A DNA stretch of 64,000 nt from Furcasterigmium furcatum (taxonomy: Eukaryota > Ascomycota > Sordariomycetes > Glomerellales > Plectosphaerellaceae): contig BCIA01000005.1 in NCBI GenBank assembly GCA_001599815.1, positions 2,707,088 through 2,771,087 on the forward strand, given 5' to 3'. The position numbers and the translations under genes were made by a program. Every line of letters begins with the position of its first letter. Position 1 is the stretch's first letter. Of this stretch, positions 23,397-34,884 are shown one piece after another. Under the pieces are notes generated by a model. The model did not search any database. It was not told the origin of the DNA and saw nothing but the letters and a program-made list of their open reading frames with translations.

Positions 23397-24362
23397 TCAT
23401 CGTGTCTGAGGAGCAGCGACATATCGCAGAACTCCCGAAACAGCGAGAATAAGGGGAAATAAACTGAGGGATAACGTACTCCAGAGCCAGCTAGTGAATC
23501 GTCCGGACTGGCGCTGTTCGCGGGTATCAGCCCCAGATGGACCGGCCGCAGATCGCTGAGCGGTGCGACCATCTGAGACTGGGACGGAGCGACCATCGAG
23601 GGTTTCGACATTACTAGGCATGTCGTTGTTGCGGCGCGGCTGCTGATTGATGGCTTCGCCCCGCGAATCGACCTCTTCGAAGGTATCGGGGTCGCTGGGG
23701 TCGGTGCTCGGGACAGCCTTGCCAGCCTCTCGCAGGCTCTTCTTGCCTTTCTCTCTGAGGTGTTCCTCGAGTACGATGGCGTTCTTGGTGTTGCAGCGGA
23801 ACATGGCGTCGGCAACGTCTCCAGCAAAGGGGACCAGGCCAATGGCGAAGTCGATGGCAATGTTGAGCATCATTCTGGCCTTGACGCTCGACGGTAATCC
23901 CCCTTCCACCTGACAGCAAGTCCGGAATACCATGAGAGACAGAAGGGCGTCAATAACGTCGCCAATGCTGGGATATGTTAGCCAGAATCTTGTACTGTGT
24001 TTCAAGGTAACACATACGCAGGGACAATTGCAATTGCACTACCCCAGCCGAATCTGACGCCGCAGATGCTGAACAGGCACATGTCAAGCCGCCAAGCACG
24101 CCTCTTGACCTTGGTGAGGACCCTTCCATCGTGGATGGAGATGCCAGGAGGCAGCGCCTTCCTGCGCTTCTTCATCTTGCCGTTGGGGGTGCCATTGAGC
24201 CGCGTCGCTGGGACGGATTCGAAGTAAGGGTCCTGTTGTAGGTCGCTTGTTAGTCCGAGTTGGGCTGAATTCTCACGAGACGAAACTCACTTCCTGGCCA
24301 AAACTGTTGGCAAGTTTCTCCTTGAACATCTTCTTGGCGACGAACTTCGCCACGAATGCCAT
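23397..24362 (-). CDS. DUF4112 membrane protein
   Basis: Conserved fungal and bacterial family of unknown function, probably membrane-associated. Exons 24362-24291, 24232-24018 and 23967-23397 give 285 residues. The first exon encodes MAFVAKFVAKKMFKEKLAN; then DPYFESVP, a basic stretch and LDMCLFSICGVRFGWGSAIAIVPAIGDVIDALLSL lead into ARMMLNIAIDFAIGLVPFAGDVADAMFRCNTKN, the DUF4112 core with two hydrophobic helices and PxxGD repeats. A Ser/Pro/Arg-rich tail follows. The last 35 residues (SLFPLILAVSGVL) are hydrophobic as drawn, but a GTACGT donor at the SWLWS codons and a CAG acceptor about 70 nt on allow an alternative C-terminus of only a few residues. Confidence 0.8.
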
Positions 24363-25354
24363 GGTTGCGGTCGCTGAGAGAAGTTGGCCAGGTGGTGAAG
24401 TTTGTGGAAGGTCAGAAACTGGCTTTGCAGATTGGTCTTTCGGATTGTGGCCGAGAGGTTGGGGAGGGAGGTCGGGATGTTTCAGAGGGATTCCTGTACG
24501 GAATAGAACAAGAGACACAAATCGATCCCACTCTCTGAAGTTGTGCTGTTGGTGGACTTTGTGGGTGAAAGAGGGACGAGGATACAAGGTCTGATCAGGG
24601 CGGCTGGGCCTCGTCGAAGATAGTATTATAGCCTTGGATCTTCCTGGGTACTTGAATATTTCCTGTTTTGGATGGGGATGATCAGGGGACCACGACAACC
24701 TGCATGATGTAATGGCCACTGCAACTGACGGGAGGCCCCGAGAGGCCTCTGGCGCGACGACCTGTTGTGGAGCCACTCGCCACCGAAGCTCAGCCACGCA
24801 CCGGTGGCTCACAGGTCAAAAGTGGCGCTCTATGTTCAATTACAAACAAGGTTTAGTCTTCCTGCCTTCCTTTTCAATGCAACCAAGGCGACACTCAGTC
24901 GGGTTTAGACCAGGGAATCTGCATCCAGCATGAACAAAAGCAGCAACAACTGGCCCTGTCCGTCCCCCAGCCTCACGACATCTCTTCCCAAGCTTCGTGC
25001 CCAAGCGTAACGAGTCAACACCAACGCTTTCGGCTCATCTGCGCCCGCGTCACCCTCCACCTTCCGACAACAACCGTACTCGGCAGCGCGAATCTCGACG
25101 AAGACAACGACGACGATTCAGTCACCTGCCGCTTGGAGCGCAATCGAACTTGCTCCTTTCGCGCCGTCAACCAGAGCTCGACCACAACAACCGCCAACTC
25201 CCGCGATCAGTCGACATGCCGCTGGCGCTTTCCTCGACCTCAACATACAGTTTACCCGTCCCTCGAACCTGAACGGGAGCCTTACTATTTATCCCAGCAT
25301 TGGTACTAAGCGATCTCTGGCGGCTGGGTGGCATGCCGTAGCCCACAACGCGTA
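24363..25354. other. Divergent intergenic, DUF4112 gene / DCP2
   Basis: About 1 kb. An ACGCGT lies two bases before the Dcp2 start (25348-25353). The rest is Pro/Arg-type pseudo-coding, pyrimidine-rich leader sequence; no gene is recognised. Confidence 0.4.
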
Positions 25355-27738
25355 ATGGCTGGCAACAAGATGCAACTGGAAGATTGTAGGGAGCTTCGAT
25401 GCCGTTGGAGATGGGAAGCTGTAGCTGACTCGTTGCAGGGCTGGACGATCTTTGTGTCCGGTTCATAATCAATCTTCCCGAAGAAGACCTCTCCTCTGTC
25501 GCGCGCATCTGTTTCCAGATCGAAGAAGCACAATGGTTCTACGAAGATTTTATCCGCCCGTTAGACCCGACTCTACCATCCATGACCCTCCGCAACTTCA
25601 GTCTGCGCATCTTTCAACATTGTCCGCTGTTGGCGCCTTTCTCTGTCGAAAACCACACTCGGGCTTTCGAAGAGTTCCTTCAATACAAGACGAGGGTCCC
25701 AGTGAGAGGCGCAATCCTGCTCAATGATGCAATGGACTCGACTGTCCTTGTTAAAGGATGGAAAAAAGGCGCAAACTGGAGCTTTCCTCGCGGCAAGATC
25801 AATAAGGACGAGGATGACTTGGAGTGTGCCATCCGTGAGGTATACGAAGAGACAGGCTACGATCTCCATACCGCCGGCTTGGTACCGACGGATCGGGATG
25901 TCAAGTACATCGAGATTACTATGCGAGAACAGCAAATGCGCCTTTACGTTTTCCGAAATGTTCCCATGGACACGCCTTTTGCGCCTCGTACGAGAAAGGA
26001 GATCAGCAAGATCGAGTGGTACAGACTGTCCGAGCTCCCGGCCTTCAGGAAGAAGGGTGCCAACAATCAGAACCACAACGACGCCGCCGTTGCGGCCAAT
26101 GCCAACAAATTCTACATGGTCGCGCCGTTTCTTGTACCGCTGAAGAAGTGGGTGGTTCAACAGAAGAAGAGAGAAGTCGCTAAAAGCGCAGAGCTTCAGG
26201 TTCCGTCCCACTCACTTCACGAGGAGCCTGCCACTGAAGACGATGCCTGGGCTCAAAGCCGCACAGCTCCAGCCCAGGCCAATCTGCCACTCCCGACGCT
26301 GCAGCACACGCCAGCTCTAGATACTCTCGAAGGTGCAACCAAGGAACTGCAGCGCCTTTTGAAGGTCCAGCCGGCTGCTGCGACGGCCGTGCCGGTTGAG
26401 GTAGCTCCTGACAAGGGCGCATCCCTCCTGGCTATCCTACAGGCGAGCAGCCAGGGGTCATCCGGGCCAGTTCCTCACACGCCTCTGGATCATGGCATAC
26501 CCGACAGCTCTCAGCCTACACGTCCACACCACCAGCACCATCCTCTACCGCGTGTGCCGCTGGAGGGCTACCAAGTGCCCCCTCCATTCAGCCTTCATCC
26601 TCATCAAGCTCAGCAGACCTGGACTCAACATCCCCCAGCCACACAGCGTCAACTCCAGCAGCATGTCATGATGCCACCAGCACAAGGGAACATCCAACCG
26701 CCCCTAAGGCACCCCCAGCCACTCCCCCCACAGGTCCACATCGATAGGGGAAGCTTCCTGAACACGCCGTCGCCGGCCCAACACCAACTTGCACAGGCTG
26801 TGCAACCTGGGCTCAAGCCATTGATGTCAGGGCAGCAGGGCCCTCAGCACATGGCACAGTCGAGTCAGCAACATCCGCCGCAGCTTTCCACCCATTCAAT
26901 GGCACTCCTAGATGTCCTCAAATCCGGCTCAAACTCTCAACCATTGAGACCGGCTGGCAATGTGTCGTCTCAGGCTGCCCAGGAGTTACCAGCTCATGGG
27001 CCCCAGCAACATCTCCCAACATCAAATGCGGCTTGGCAGCAATCTATTCCGGCTCATCCCGGCGCCGGCGCACAGCCAGGAAGGGTGAATCCGGTAACAT
27101 CACAGCAACGTGCTACGTTGCTTAACATGTTCAACAAGAAAGCAGAAAACAATGCGCCAGATGGAAGCCAACCGCTCCAGTCCGCGGGCGAGGCTTTCTT
27201 AAAGCAAAAGCTAGCATTGACGTCGTTGGACGACCCAGCGGCGTCTGGGCATGGACCAAACACATGGGGAGCCCACCCTGCCGCAGGCCAACAACCCCCG
27301 AATCCTACGTATAGAATTCTCCAACGTACCGAGAATATCGGCAACCGAGCCGCGCAGCGTCCGGCACCACTTGACCAAGCCGTCACAGGCTATGCCAGTC
27401 ATGACAAACCATCCAGCCTCAACAGCCCCCCAGCCACTTCCTCACTGCCAACTCCCGCCATTCTCCAGAGAAAGCAGTCCATGTCGCACGAGCAGAGGAA
27501 TAAGCTCCTTTCGCTCTTTGGCAAGCCACAGTCTTCCGGTCCCGCCTCTGCGGCAGCTGATGACCAGGGCAAAGGAAAGGAACTTCTCCCAGCTGCTGCT
27601 GCCAGCCCGCACTCAGCTGGGTCTGGGCCTTCGTCTCACGTGCCCGATTCTCGTCGCGGTAGCCAGACGCCCATATCGCCTGCCGATCGGAATTTCCTGC
27701 TTAACTATCTGGCATCGGCCACAAGCAAGGCGCAATGA
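25355..27738 (+). CDS. DCP2: mRNA decapping enzyme Dcp2
   Basis: Catalytic Nudix hydrolase that removes the 5' cap of mRNA in P-bodies. Exons 25355-25385 and 25439-27738 give 776 residues. Exon 1 encodes MAGNKMQLED and half of a Trp codon; splicing yields EDWLDDLCVRFIINLP, the helical Dcp1-binding domain (about 1-95). The Nudix domain (about 96-240) carries the box GKINKDEDDLECAIREVYEE-TG intact, and box B helix KFYMVAPFLVPLKKW follows. The remaining ~520 residues are disordered and rich in Gln, Pro and His. In this tail at least five leucine-rich helical motifs occur: SLLAILQAS, ALLDVLKS, TLLNMFNKK, KLLSLFGKP and FLLNYLAS. Such motifs bind the Edc3 LSm domain in fission yeast. Confidence 0.95.
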
Positions 27739-28484
27739 TCTTGTCAATAACCACAAGACAGTGACGCAAGGTGGGTGGGGCTCCAAAGGTCCACCTTTGT
27801 CCCGACCCTTTCGCCAGTCTCATCACTCGGGACACTGCGTAACTGGAAGTTTTCGGGACCTCATATTACCGCTGCAAAGGGCAGGTGCTTTCGTCGCATT
27901 ATTAGGGAGTTTTGATGGGTTTCTTGGGGGGAGATGGAGGGTCTGGGCCACATCAGAAACAACCATAAGCCAAACGATCATGCTATTCGTATCGTCGGTT
28001 TCGGCACGGTCAGCTCTGTCAGCATCCGTAGGGCTTCGAAGCCATAGAATGACTAAGTTCATGCTTGGCTAGTTCTTGACCGCGATGTGACGGTCAACTT
28101 GCAGTTTCTGCTCCTTCCAGCGTGTCCGGCCGGACGGCTCGGGGAATAACGGTGGTCACAACGTTTCACTTGCAGAAGCACAGGGATAACCATATCATTT
28201 AATCCCCTTACTTTCTGTGACTCCCTCCATAACCATGCCCAGCGTAGTAAAACAGCATACTCGGGAGGAGGGACAGCCCCCCCCCCCCCCTGAATAGCAT
28301 GGGGTATACGCATTAACTCCCAACGCCTTACGGAATGATACAGCGATCTTGCATGCCCACAGCATGGGACCCCAGTACCGCAGGTCGAGGTAGGTGATGA
28401 AAGCATAGGTGAATGGGTAGACAACCAGCTGACATAAAAATATGCCTCGAGGCATGCGGTCAAGCTTGACAAGTGGTTCAGGAA
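27739..28484. other. Convergent intergenic with C14 run
   Basis: 746 bp between convergent genes; two 3' ends are expected. A run of 14 cytosines lies at 28277-28290. No gene recognised. Confidence 0.5.
28277..28290 (+). repeat. Poly(C) tract, 14 nt
   Basis: Homopolymer in the convergent intergenic region. Its exact length is vulnerable to sequencing error. Confidence 0.85.
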
Positions 28485-30117
28485 CTAGGCAGTAGTCCTC
28501 GCGGCAGCCATAGTCTCAAAGAGGCCTGCCCCAGCCTCTTCGTCTTCGTTTTCGGTATCGTTGCTGTCATCGGTGTCGTTGTCGATGCCCAGCAGCTGAA
28601 ACCGGTTGGCCATTGGGTTCAAGGAGCGGGTGACTGGCGCCTGTGGTGGATGGCCGCGTAGCTTCAGCGGCTGTTCGAGTGGCTGCGCGCACTCATCGTC
28701 ATCCCACTCAATTTTGGAGCCCCGGTATTTACTGCCAAGTGATCAGCACAAATCGATGATTTGCCCTGACCAGGGCCACTCACTGTCTGCTCATCATGCA
28801 GGTACGAGCGAACATGGCATTGTTGACGGAGTTGGTGCTGATGAAACAACTACCACCGGCGAACCTCACGTTGAGCACCACAAGATTGTGAATATGCTCG
28901 AGGTCATCTCGGATGGACTCCTCGGTGTGCCTGCCGTCGCATCGACGGATGATCAGGTTCCGAGAAGCTCCTTGGCCGATCTTGTTTGCGATGTGGCCAG
29001 GCAGCACAAACTGGCGTTCCGCCCAACGGACTTCGACCCTCTTCTGCCGGATGTAGAGATCACGTCGGCGGGCGTGGTCTAGGAATTTCTGGGCGTCAGC
29101 AGCATGAAGGAAAGACACCTGGGCCGAACGGTCGTGAGTACGGAGGTAGACATCGAGAATCTGGCCACCCCGAACAACAGCGGTGACATCGGCGTGGATT
29201 GTGCCATCGGGAAGGTTCTGGATGAGTATGGAGCGTGTGGCCATCCTCTCATATTGAGGACGCAGTGGAATGGCTGCAGTTTGGGTTAGGCCATTGATGC
29301 CACCACCAGGACTTGGGCCAGCATCGACTGCTGGACCAGCTTCGGCCCAGTCACAGTGGCCAGGGTCGTGATCTCCGTCCTGGCCATCATCGTGGTCGGC
29401 ATCTTGTGAACGATAGAACTGGCCATGATTGTCGCGGTGGACCGTAGGCTGAGGGTAATTATTGCTGAACGCTTGTTTTTCGGCACGCGCGGCTACTGCT
29501 GAGGGAGGTCTTTCAGTGGTGGTGTTTTGGTCGTTACCGGGCGGGTTCCAGTTCGACTCGTCGCCACTCAGAAGCTAAAGAATTCAGCTGCTGACTCGAG
29601 TCCCTGGCAAAGCTCCGGACTGTTGGGGAGGGGGTTGACTTACAGCAACTGTTTCCTCGTTCACGCCGCCGTTGATCAGGTTTTGCCTCAGGTTGGCTAG
29701 GCGGACGTTAGGAAAGAGACAACGATGACACGGACAGCAGCTGACGGCAGGCCTTGCCAGAGTAATACGCACCATATTGACGGGCAACCTTGGAAAGCTC
29801 GTCGTATTCGCTCTTGGATATCACGATAGTGGGGGCAATAGGCTCCTCGTACGCATCGTTCTGTGAAGAAAGTTGGTCTCAGCGCTTCGACATCGGCCAC
29901 TCTCGCTGGACAGGATGGAACCGAGGGACGCGCTTGTACGTACAAACTTGGCCCTATATTGCGCCGTTGATGGTTAGCTTCCGAGGTGCTTAGATAACCG
30001 TTTGGAGAATGGGGCGTGAGACAACGAAGCTGGTTGCGGTAGAAGGACTCACCGACGACAGATGGTGTCGAAGTAGGTCCGGTCTATGACGACCGAATTA
30101 GAGGAGTCGAACACCAT
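28485..30117 (-). CDS. Nrd1/Mrn1-like RRM protein
   Basis: Predicted RNA-binding protein related to fission yeast Nrd1 and budding yeast Mrn1. Exons 30117-30053, 29952-29943, 29860-29773, 29696-29644, 29574-28784 and 28731-28485 give 417 residues. The N-terminal signature is MVFDSSNSVVIDRTYFDTICRRAKF, then PTIVISKSEYDELSKVARQYANLRQNL and GGVNEETVA, as in that family. An acidic, Asn/Gln-rich linker follows. Two RRMs are seen, at about 184-260 (RSILIQNLPDGTI ... QVSFLHAADAQKF) and 275-345 (SRNLIIRRC ... GGSCFISTNSVNNAMFA). The end matches KYRGSKIEWDDDECAQP. Only two RRMs are found, where Nrd1 has four, so it is shorter. The RAKF segment requires a 10-nt exon. Confidence 0.78.
29943..29952 (-). 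other. Predicted 10-nt microexon of the RRM gene
   Basis: Ten bases encoding the end of an Arg codon plus Ala, Lys and Phe lie between a TATAG acceptor and a GTACGT donor. Introns of 100 and 82 nt flank it. Including it keeps the frame and gives RRAKFNDAYEEP, similar to the residues I recall in related proteins. Confidence 0.55.
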
Positions 30118-31891
30118 GATGGTTCTGTGGTCCCCAACGCTGGATGCAGATGCAGAAGCGATGGTTTGACAGAGGAAGCTCTCTTGAACATGCGGTCCCA
30201 CGGGCACGATTCGATGGGCGGTTGGGTTCCACTTTGCAGTGGCAGGAGCTGGTGCACTAACCCATCCATGTCGCCTGATGGATCCCCCCGCCCTGATCTC
30301 ACGCTATCTCACGTGCTAAAAAGCTTATCACCGAGACACTCCCAAGGCAAGTTGCCTCTGGCACCAGCTGGTCCCATTCTGGCTTCTGCACCCCCAACCC
30401 TCCCAAGGGCCGAAGGTCACGAAGATCGTCCCGCCACGGAGAGGAACAAGCACCCATTCGAGACTCATTTTGATCCCTACAAAAGACATATACTACCCAG
30501 CTCATCTCTGAAGCGTCTCATGGCACTTTTGGCAAGCGTGATGGCAGTCAGCCTCAGCCACTCTGTACCAAGGTACAAAAGCGTACCTATCGTCCACCGA
30601 CTGGAGGCTCGTCAGGAATAGCGCATCCTTTCTTTGGACGCTCGGGCGGCTGAGATTATGAACAATTGGCATTTCGACGCATCGTTTGAGCTCCGAATAG
30701 TTGCAGCCGAGATAAACGTTGACGGTCGCAGTCAGGGCCAGAAGATGCACCAGTCGCAGCTGGCGACGGTGAGGATTCCGGACCGTGTGAGATCTGATGC
30801 TCTCCTTCAACCATCGACATTCGCACTTTACAGTTCAGTCCATGCTTGTAAGCCGACAGGACTCACAGCCAGGTACTTAAAGGCTCCAACCTCCAAGTGC
30901 CGAGCGGACCTCGACGCGGGGATGTCCGGATATTTTTAGGCTGGGAGCCACGATACGAACAGAAAGGCAAAGGGGCGCACGAAAACCAGCTTTGAGAGAC
31001 AGTGTGCTTGGAATACGATGTTGGTGGATCAGGCTATGCCGCATCGCGTTAAGATCCCATCAAGATTCCCGGGGTCACCCAGGCGACGATCCGGGCTCTC
31101 CTGGGACTGGCCAACCGGCCCAACAAGCTCAGGGCCAGACACTTGGTTGCGAAAAGGGGGCCCCTGGGCGGCCAGGCACAGGGCGAGGGCCATCATGACA
31201 GCGGCCTTCGCGTCCTGTTTTCGTGTTGTCCTCGCTGGACGACAGCATGTGCCACCCAGCATTCCTGGCCGAGTCCCTCCCTGGTGGTCCACTTCTCGGC
31301 GGCAATCCCAAGCAACCGAATCGCCCCCAGCACGCATCGGGCCCACCTGTACGAGCCTGGGCTTGCTTGGTTTCCCCCCTGCAGTGATGCGCCGTTCTCG
31401 TCGGCCCACGGCAGACCCCAGCACAACAGAGGGCCGAAGACGAGCCAGTCAAGCGACCAGGGGGCGCGAGAAGACCCATCATCACTCATCACAGCCCCCG
31501 GAAGAGGCTCAATGCGTCCGAAAACTCTCTCTCTCTCTTCCATCCTTTCGCTCCTCACGCAAATCCAACTTCTCACTCTCATGTGAATACTAACCTTTCT
31601 CTGCCTCTCTACCAGCGTCTCTCGCTTCACGCAATCACTCGTTTTTTAATTTATTTTATTCGTCTTGCCCTTTGAGCACGCTGCCGGCCCCGTTTCTCGA
31701 CTTCGTGTTCAACAAAAAGGGGTTTCATCTACGGGCCAACCAACCTTGACACGTCCTGTCCACCACACGTTCGTTCCCCAGAACGCAGCGCAACGACTTT
31801 GCACGGTCTTACCAGTCCGAAAAACCACTCGACCTCGATCTATTGATACGGACCCTTCTCGCAAACCCATATAGCCCTATCTCCAACCGCA
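30118..31891. other. Long divergent intergenic region
   Basis: 1.8 kb between divergent genes. The last ~400 nt are pyrimidine-rich (CT repeat near 31525-31545, T-rich run near 31640) and look like a promoter and long leader for the downstream secreted-protein gene. A CACGTG lies near 30309. Frames up to 191 codons exist without recognisable features. Confidence 0.4.
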
Positions 31892-32771
31892 ATGAAGGCC
31901 GCCACGTCTCTCGTTGTTGCCCTCGCGGTCTTCCAACCCCTTGCTGCGGCCTGGCCTCAGTGGCTTCCTGATCTCGATGCACTTGTCGCGCGACAAGACA
32001 ACTCAGAAACATCTTCTGGTGGTAAGATACACTCGGATCTGCTCGCTGCACCCGATTTCCGATTGCTGACGTGACGCAGAATCCTCCGAGCCAACACCGA
32101 CAAGAGAGACCACGGGGAGGCCGTCAGCCACGAACTCGAGAGATGGTAATGACGAGGACCAAGACGAGCAGACTACCACGACCGGCCGCGGAAGAGAGAC
32201 AGATCTCAACACTGCCAGAATACCCACAGGATCCGAATCCATCACACAATCCATCGAGGTCGACCCGAACGCTGCTGTGGGGGGCATTGTCATGATCACT
32301 CCTGCGCCTACCGATCCAGGCCTGAAGCTCTACAAGATTGGCACCAACGTGACTTTTGGCTGGAACTACACCGATCTCCTCATCAAACCCAAGGCCATCG
32401 ATGTACTGGCGAGCTGCTCCGATGTCCAGCGGACCTGGACCCTCACGCAGAACATGACTTGGGACACCCTGGGATCATATGTCTGGGAAACCGAGCACCA
32501 GGCCACCAACGTCCAGTCTCCTCTTCTGACCGAGGAGTACACCCTTGTCATTTACGAAGCGGACACCGAGATGACTGACTCGCCGAGGCCCGGCCACCTG
32601 GGAGTCTTCAACCAGTTCAAGTTCAGCATGTACAAGCCTCAGGACTACACGCCTTTCGACAAGTGGGTGTGCCCGACTTGCAGTGCGGCACCCCCCAGCT
32701 TCGACTCCAAGGCGCTCGGGCTTGCCCTGACAATGAGCGTTGCCACCATTCTCGGCTTCACCCTACTCTAA
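31892..32771 (+). CDS. Secreted, probably GPI-anchored wall-type protein
   Basis: Conserved ascomycete protein of unknown function, probably at the cell surface. Exons 31892-32021 and 32080-32771 give 273 residues. Residues 1-20 are a signal peptide (KAATSLVVALAVFQPLAAAW). A Thr/Ser/Asp/Glu-rich low-complexity segment (about 45-95) precedes a compact domain from GGIVMITPAP to FNQFKFSMYKPQDYTPF, containing GTNVTFGWNYTDLL and several N-glycosylation sites. The last ~25 residues (ALGLALTMSVATILGFTLL) are hydrophobic and follow a small-residue stretch, as for a GPI signal or a membrane anchor. WVCPTC suggests a disulfide. No enzymatic motif was recognised. The segment resembles the beta-sandwich found in DUF7137-type proteins, which I note with caution. 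Confidence 0.8.
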
Positions 32772-33142
32772 TAAGATCGGACGAGGGGAAACGGCAGTGT
32801 GTTTCGCGAACTACTACAACACGACAGCCTTCTGGGGTTTTAGTCTTGGCACATCCCCTCCCGGGATGGACATGGGAGTTGACACGGTCATGGTGAACTT
32901 GGTTGAATTTTTGTTCTTAATGCGGGAGGCGTTTCTCGAGTCAACTGCAGAGCATAGGCAGGTTGGGTATAAAACTCTGGTCACATTGCCTAGAGAATGG
33001 TGCTTACGAGTCTTCTTCACTTCTCGTTACATAGCCTAATGAAGATAATGCGGGCGGAATTCGTCCAAGAACACCCAATGTTTGACTGTGTCTTGCCAGC
33101 TGTTGTGGACGCTGTTCGGCTCCCAACAGCCGATTGGGTTTG
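32772..33142. other. Convergent intergenic, wall protein / Cdk11
   Basis: 371 bp holding the two 3' ends. No gene seen. Confidence 0.5.
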
Positions 33143-34578
33143 CTACACCATGCGCAACTGGAACCCTCCACCGCGCTCTTCCTTCTCGCGGCCTTGGAAG
33201 ATGCCGCTGAAGTCGAGCTCACCCAGGTCGGCCGCCTGCTGCCCTCGCCCGGGGGCATGGGGCTCATGCCGTCTCCGCCGTTCCTGGCCCGCCTTGCTGG
33301 GGAAGGTGGGAAACAGGCTCTCCGGCTTCGGCTTCGGGTCCTCCCTGAAGTACTTGTGCGCAAGCATCCCCTTGGCCGATGGCCGGCGGTCCGGGTCCAG
33401 CGCGAGCAGGTCGTTGAGCAAGGCGACGCCCGCGTTCGTGAGGGACGTGAACTTTGCGCGTACAACGGACCCTGTCTCGACGGAGGAGGGGTTATTGGGG
33501 AGCCGCAGGCTGCGCGCGTTTGGCAGGCTCCGGAAGGTCGGCCATGTCTCCTGGGACGGGACGCCGCACAGCTCGAAAATCTTGGTGACCTGGTCGACTT
33601 CGTTGGAGCCCTGGAGGAGAGGCTGGCGCGTCAGGATCTCGCCGAAGATGCAGCCGACGCTCCACATGTCGACAGCGCTGCCGTAAATCTTGGTACCGAG
33701 GAGGAGTTCGGGGGCGCGGTACCACAGCGTGACGACGAGCTGGGTCAGCTTGGGAGGCGGGTCACCGACGTAGCGGGCCATACCAAAATCGGCGATCTTG
33801 AGTTGGCCACGGTTGTTGAGGAGGAGGTTGGAGGTTTTGAGGTCGCGGTGCAGGATCCAGTTGTCGTGTAGGTAGGCGATGCCTTGTGTGAGTTGGAGAA
33901 CGAGTCGTTTGACTTCGGACAAAAGGAAGGGCTCGGGCATGTCGTCGAGGATCGACTTGAGGTCGTGCTCTACGAACTCGAGGACGAGGAAGATGCTGTG
34001 AAGGGACGGGTCAGAAGGCTTGATGGGATGCGGGAGAACGAATGGCCAGGTGCCCACCTCTCAATCTTGGAGGTGTCATCTCCCACGACGACCTCCTCTA
34101 ATCTCACAATATTGTCATGACGAGAGTCTCGAAGTATCTGGATCTCCCGCAGGCCCGTCACCGGCAGGCCGTTGCGATCAGACGGCTCGACTTTGAGACG
34201 CTTCAAGGCCACCACCTTGCCCGTTTTCGACTCCTTTGCTCTTGAAACCCAACCATATGTGCCCTCCTCGATGTCGTTTAGCTTTTCGTACGTCTCGACG
34301 CTTCTCGAATTCTGCCACGATCGGAGGGGGAATCGGAGTAGCTGAGCCTCGGCTTCGTTGCTCGATGCGGCACCGTCTCGCTCGGGCGTGACTCTACGCC
34401 GCTTAGTCGGCCGGCCACCGTCGTCATCCTGAGCCGCTTGCCGGGCTTCCAACTGAGCCAGTCTCTCTTCTTCTGCCCTGCGGGCCTTTTCTGCCTTGAG
34501 GCGCTTCTTTTCCTCCTTCTCCCTCCTGAGCTTCGCCTCAAGGGCGGCGTCTTCTTCGGTGTCAGCCCATCGACCCAT
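33143..34578 (-). CDS. Cdk11 (PITSLRE)-type protein kinase
   Basis: Cyclin-dependent kinase of the Cdk11/CDC2L group, linked to transcription and splicing. Exons 34578-34058 and 33995-33143 give 457 residues. An N-terminal charged coiled coil (MGRWADTEEDAALEAKL..., residues 1-60) precedes a basic RPTKRRR nuclear signal. The kinase domain starts near residue 97. The glycine loop is EEGTYGWVSRAK, with Trp where most have Val. The lysine is K126 in VVALKRLK. The cyclin-binding helix reads PVTGLRE (139-145), the fungal version of PITSLRE. HRD is at 223-225, DFG at 243-245, and the activation loop ends VVTLWYRAPELL. It is divergent from the NDUFAF7 homolog, with 306 bp between starts. Confidence 0.9.
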
Positions 34579-34884
34579 GATGACGACGCATAAACCCAAG
34601 CTGGTCGAAAAGGGCGAAAGAGGCTGTCCGTACGAACAGGGAAGGCAGAGACTCGCTAGAGGGGTCGACAGCTGGGGGTCTTGTAGATAGGTGGAAGCTC
34701 CGCCCGTTGGTTGCGAGGTTGTGTCGGCGAGTCGGCAGAGCGGTGCCCGACTGACGTCGCGGGAACTTTTTGTTATCTTATCGCCGGCACGACGACCAGG
34801 GAAGCTTTGCTCGTCGCCACCTGCACTTCTATCGCGAAGCTCTCGCAACCCAATTCGCACCGCAATGCCCTTTTACGGAACAAG
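34579..34884. other. Compact bidirectional promoter, Cdk11 / NDUFAF7
   Basis: 306 bp separate the two divergent start codons, so both core promoters must lie here. A TGACGTCG (CRE-like) element is present at 34752-34759. An alternative upstream ATG of the methyltransferase frame cannot be excluded. Confidence 0.45.

Noticed and set aside
31018..31593. 191-codon frame upstream of the secreted protein gene
   Set aside because: Low-complexity Ser/Pro/Arg frame overlapped by several others; more likely promoter and leader.
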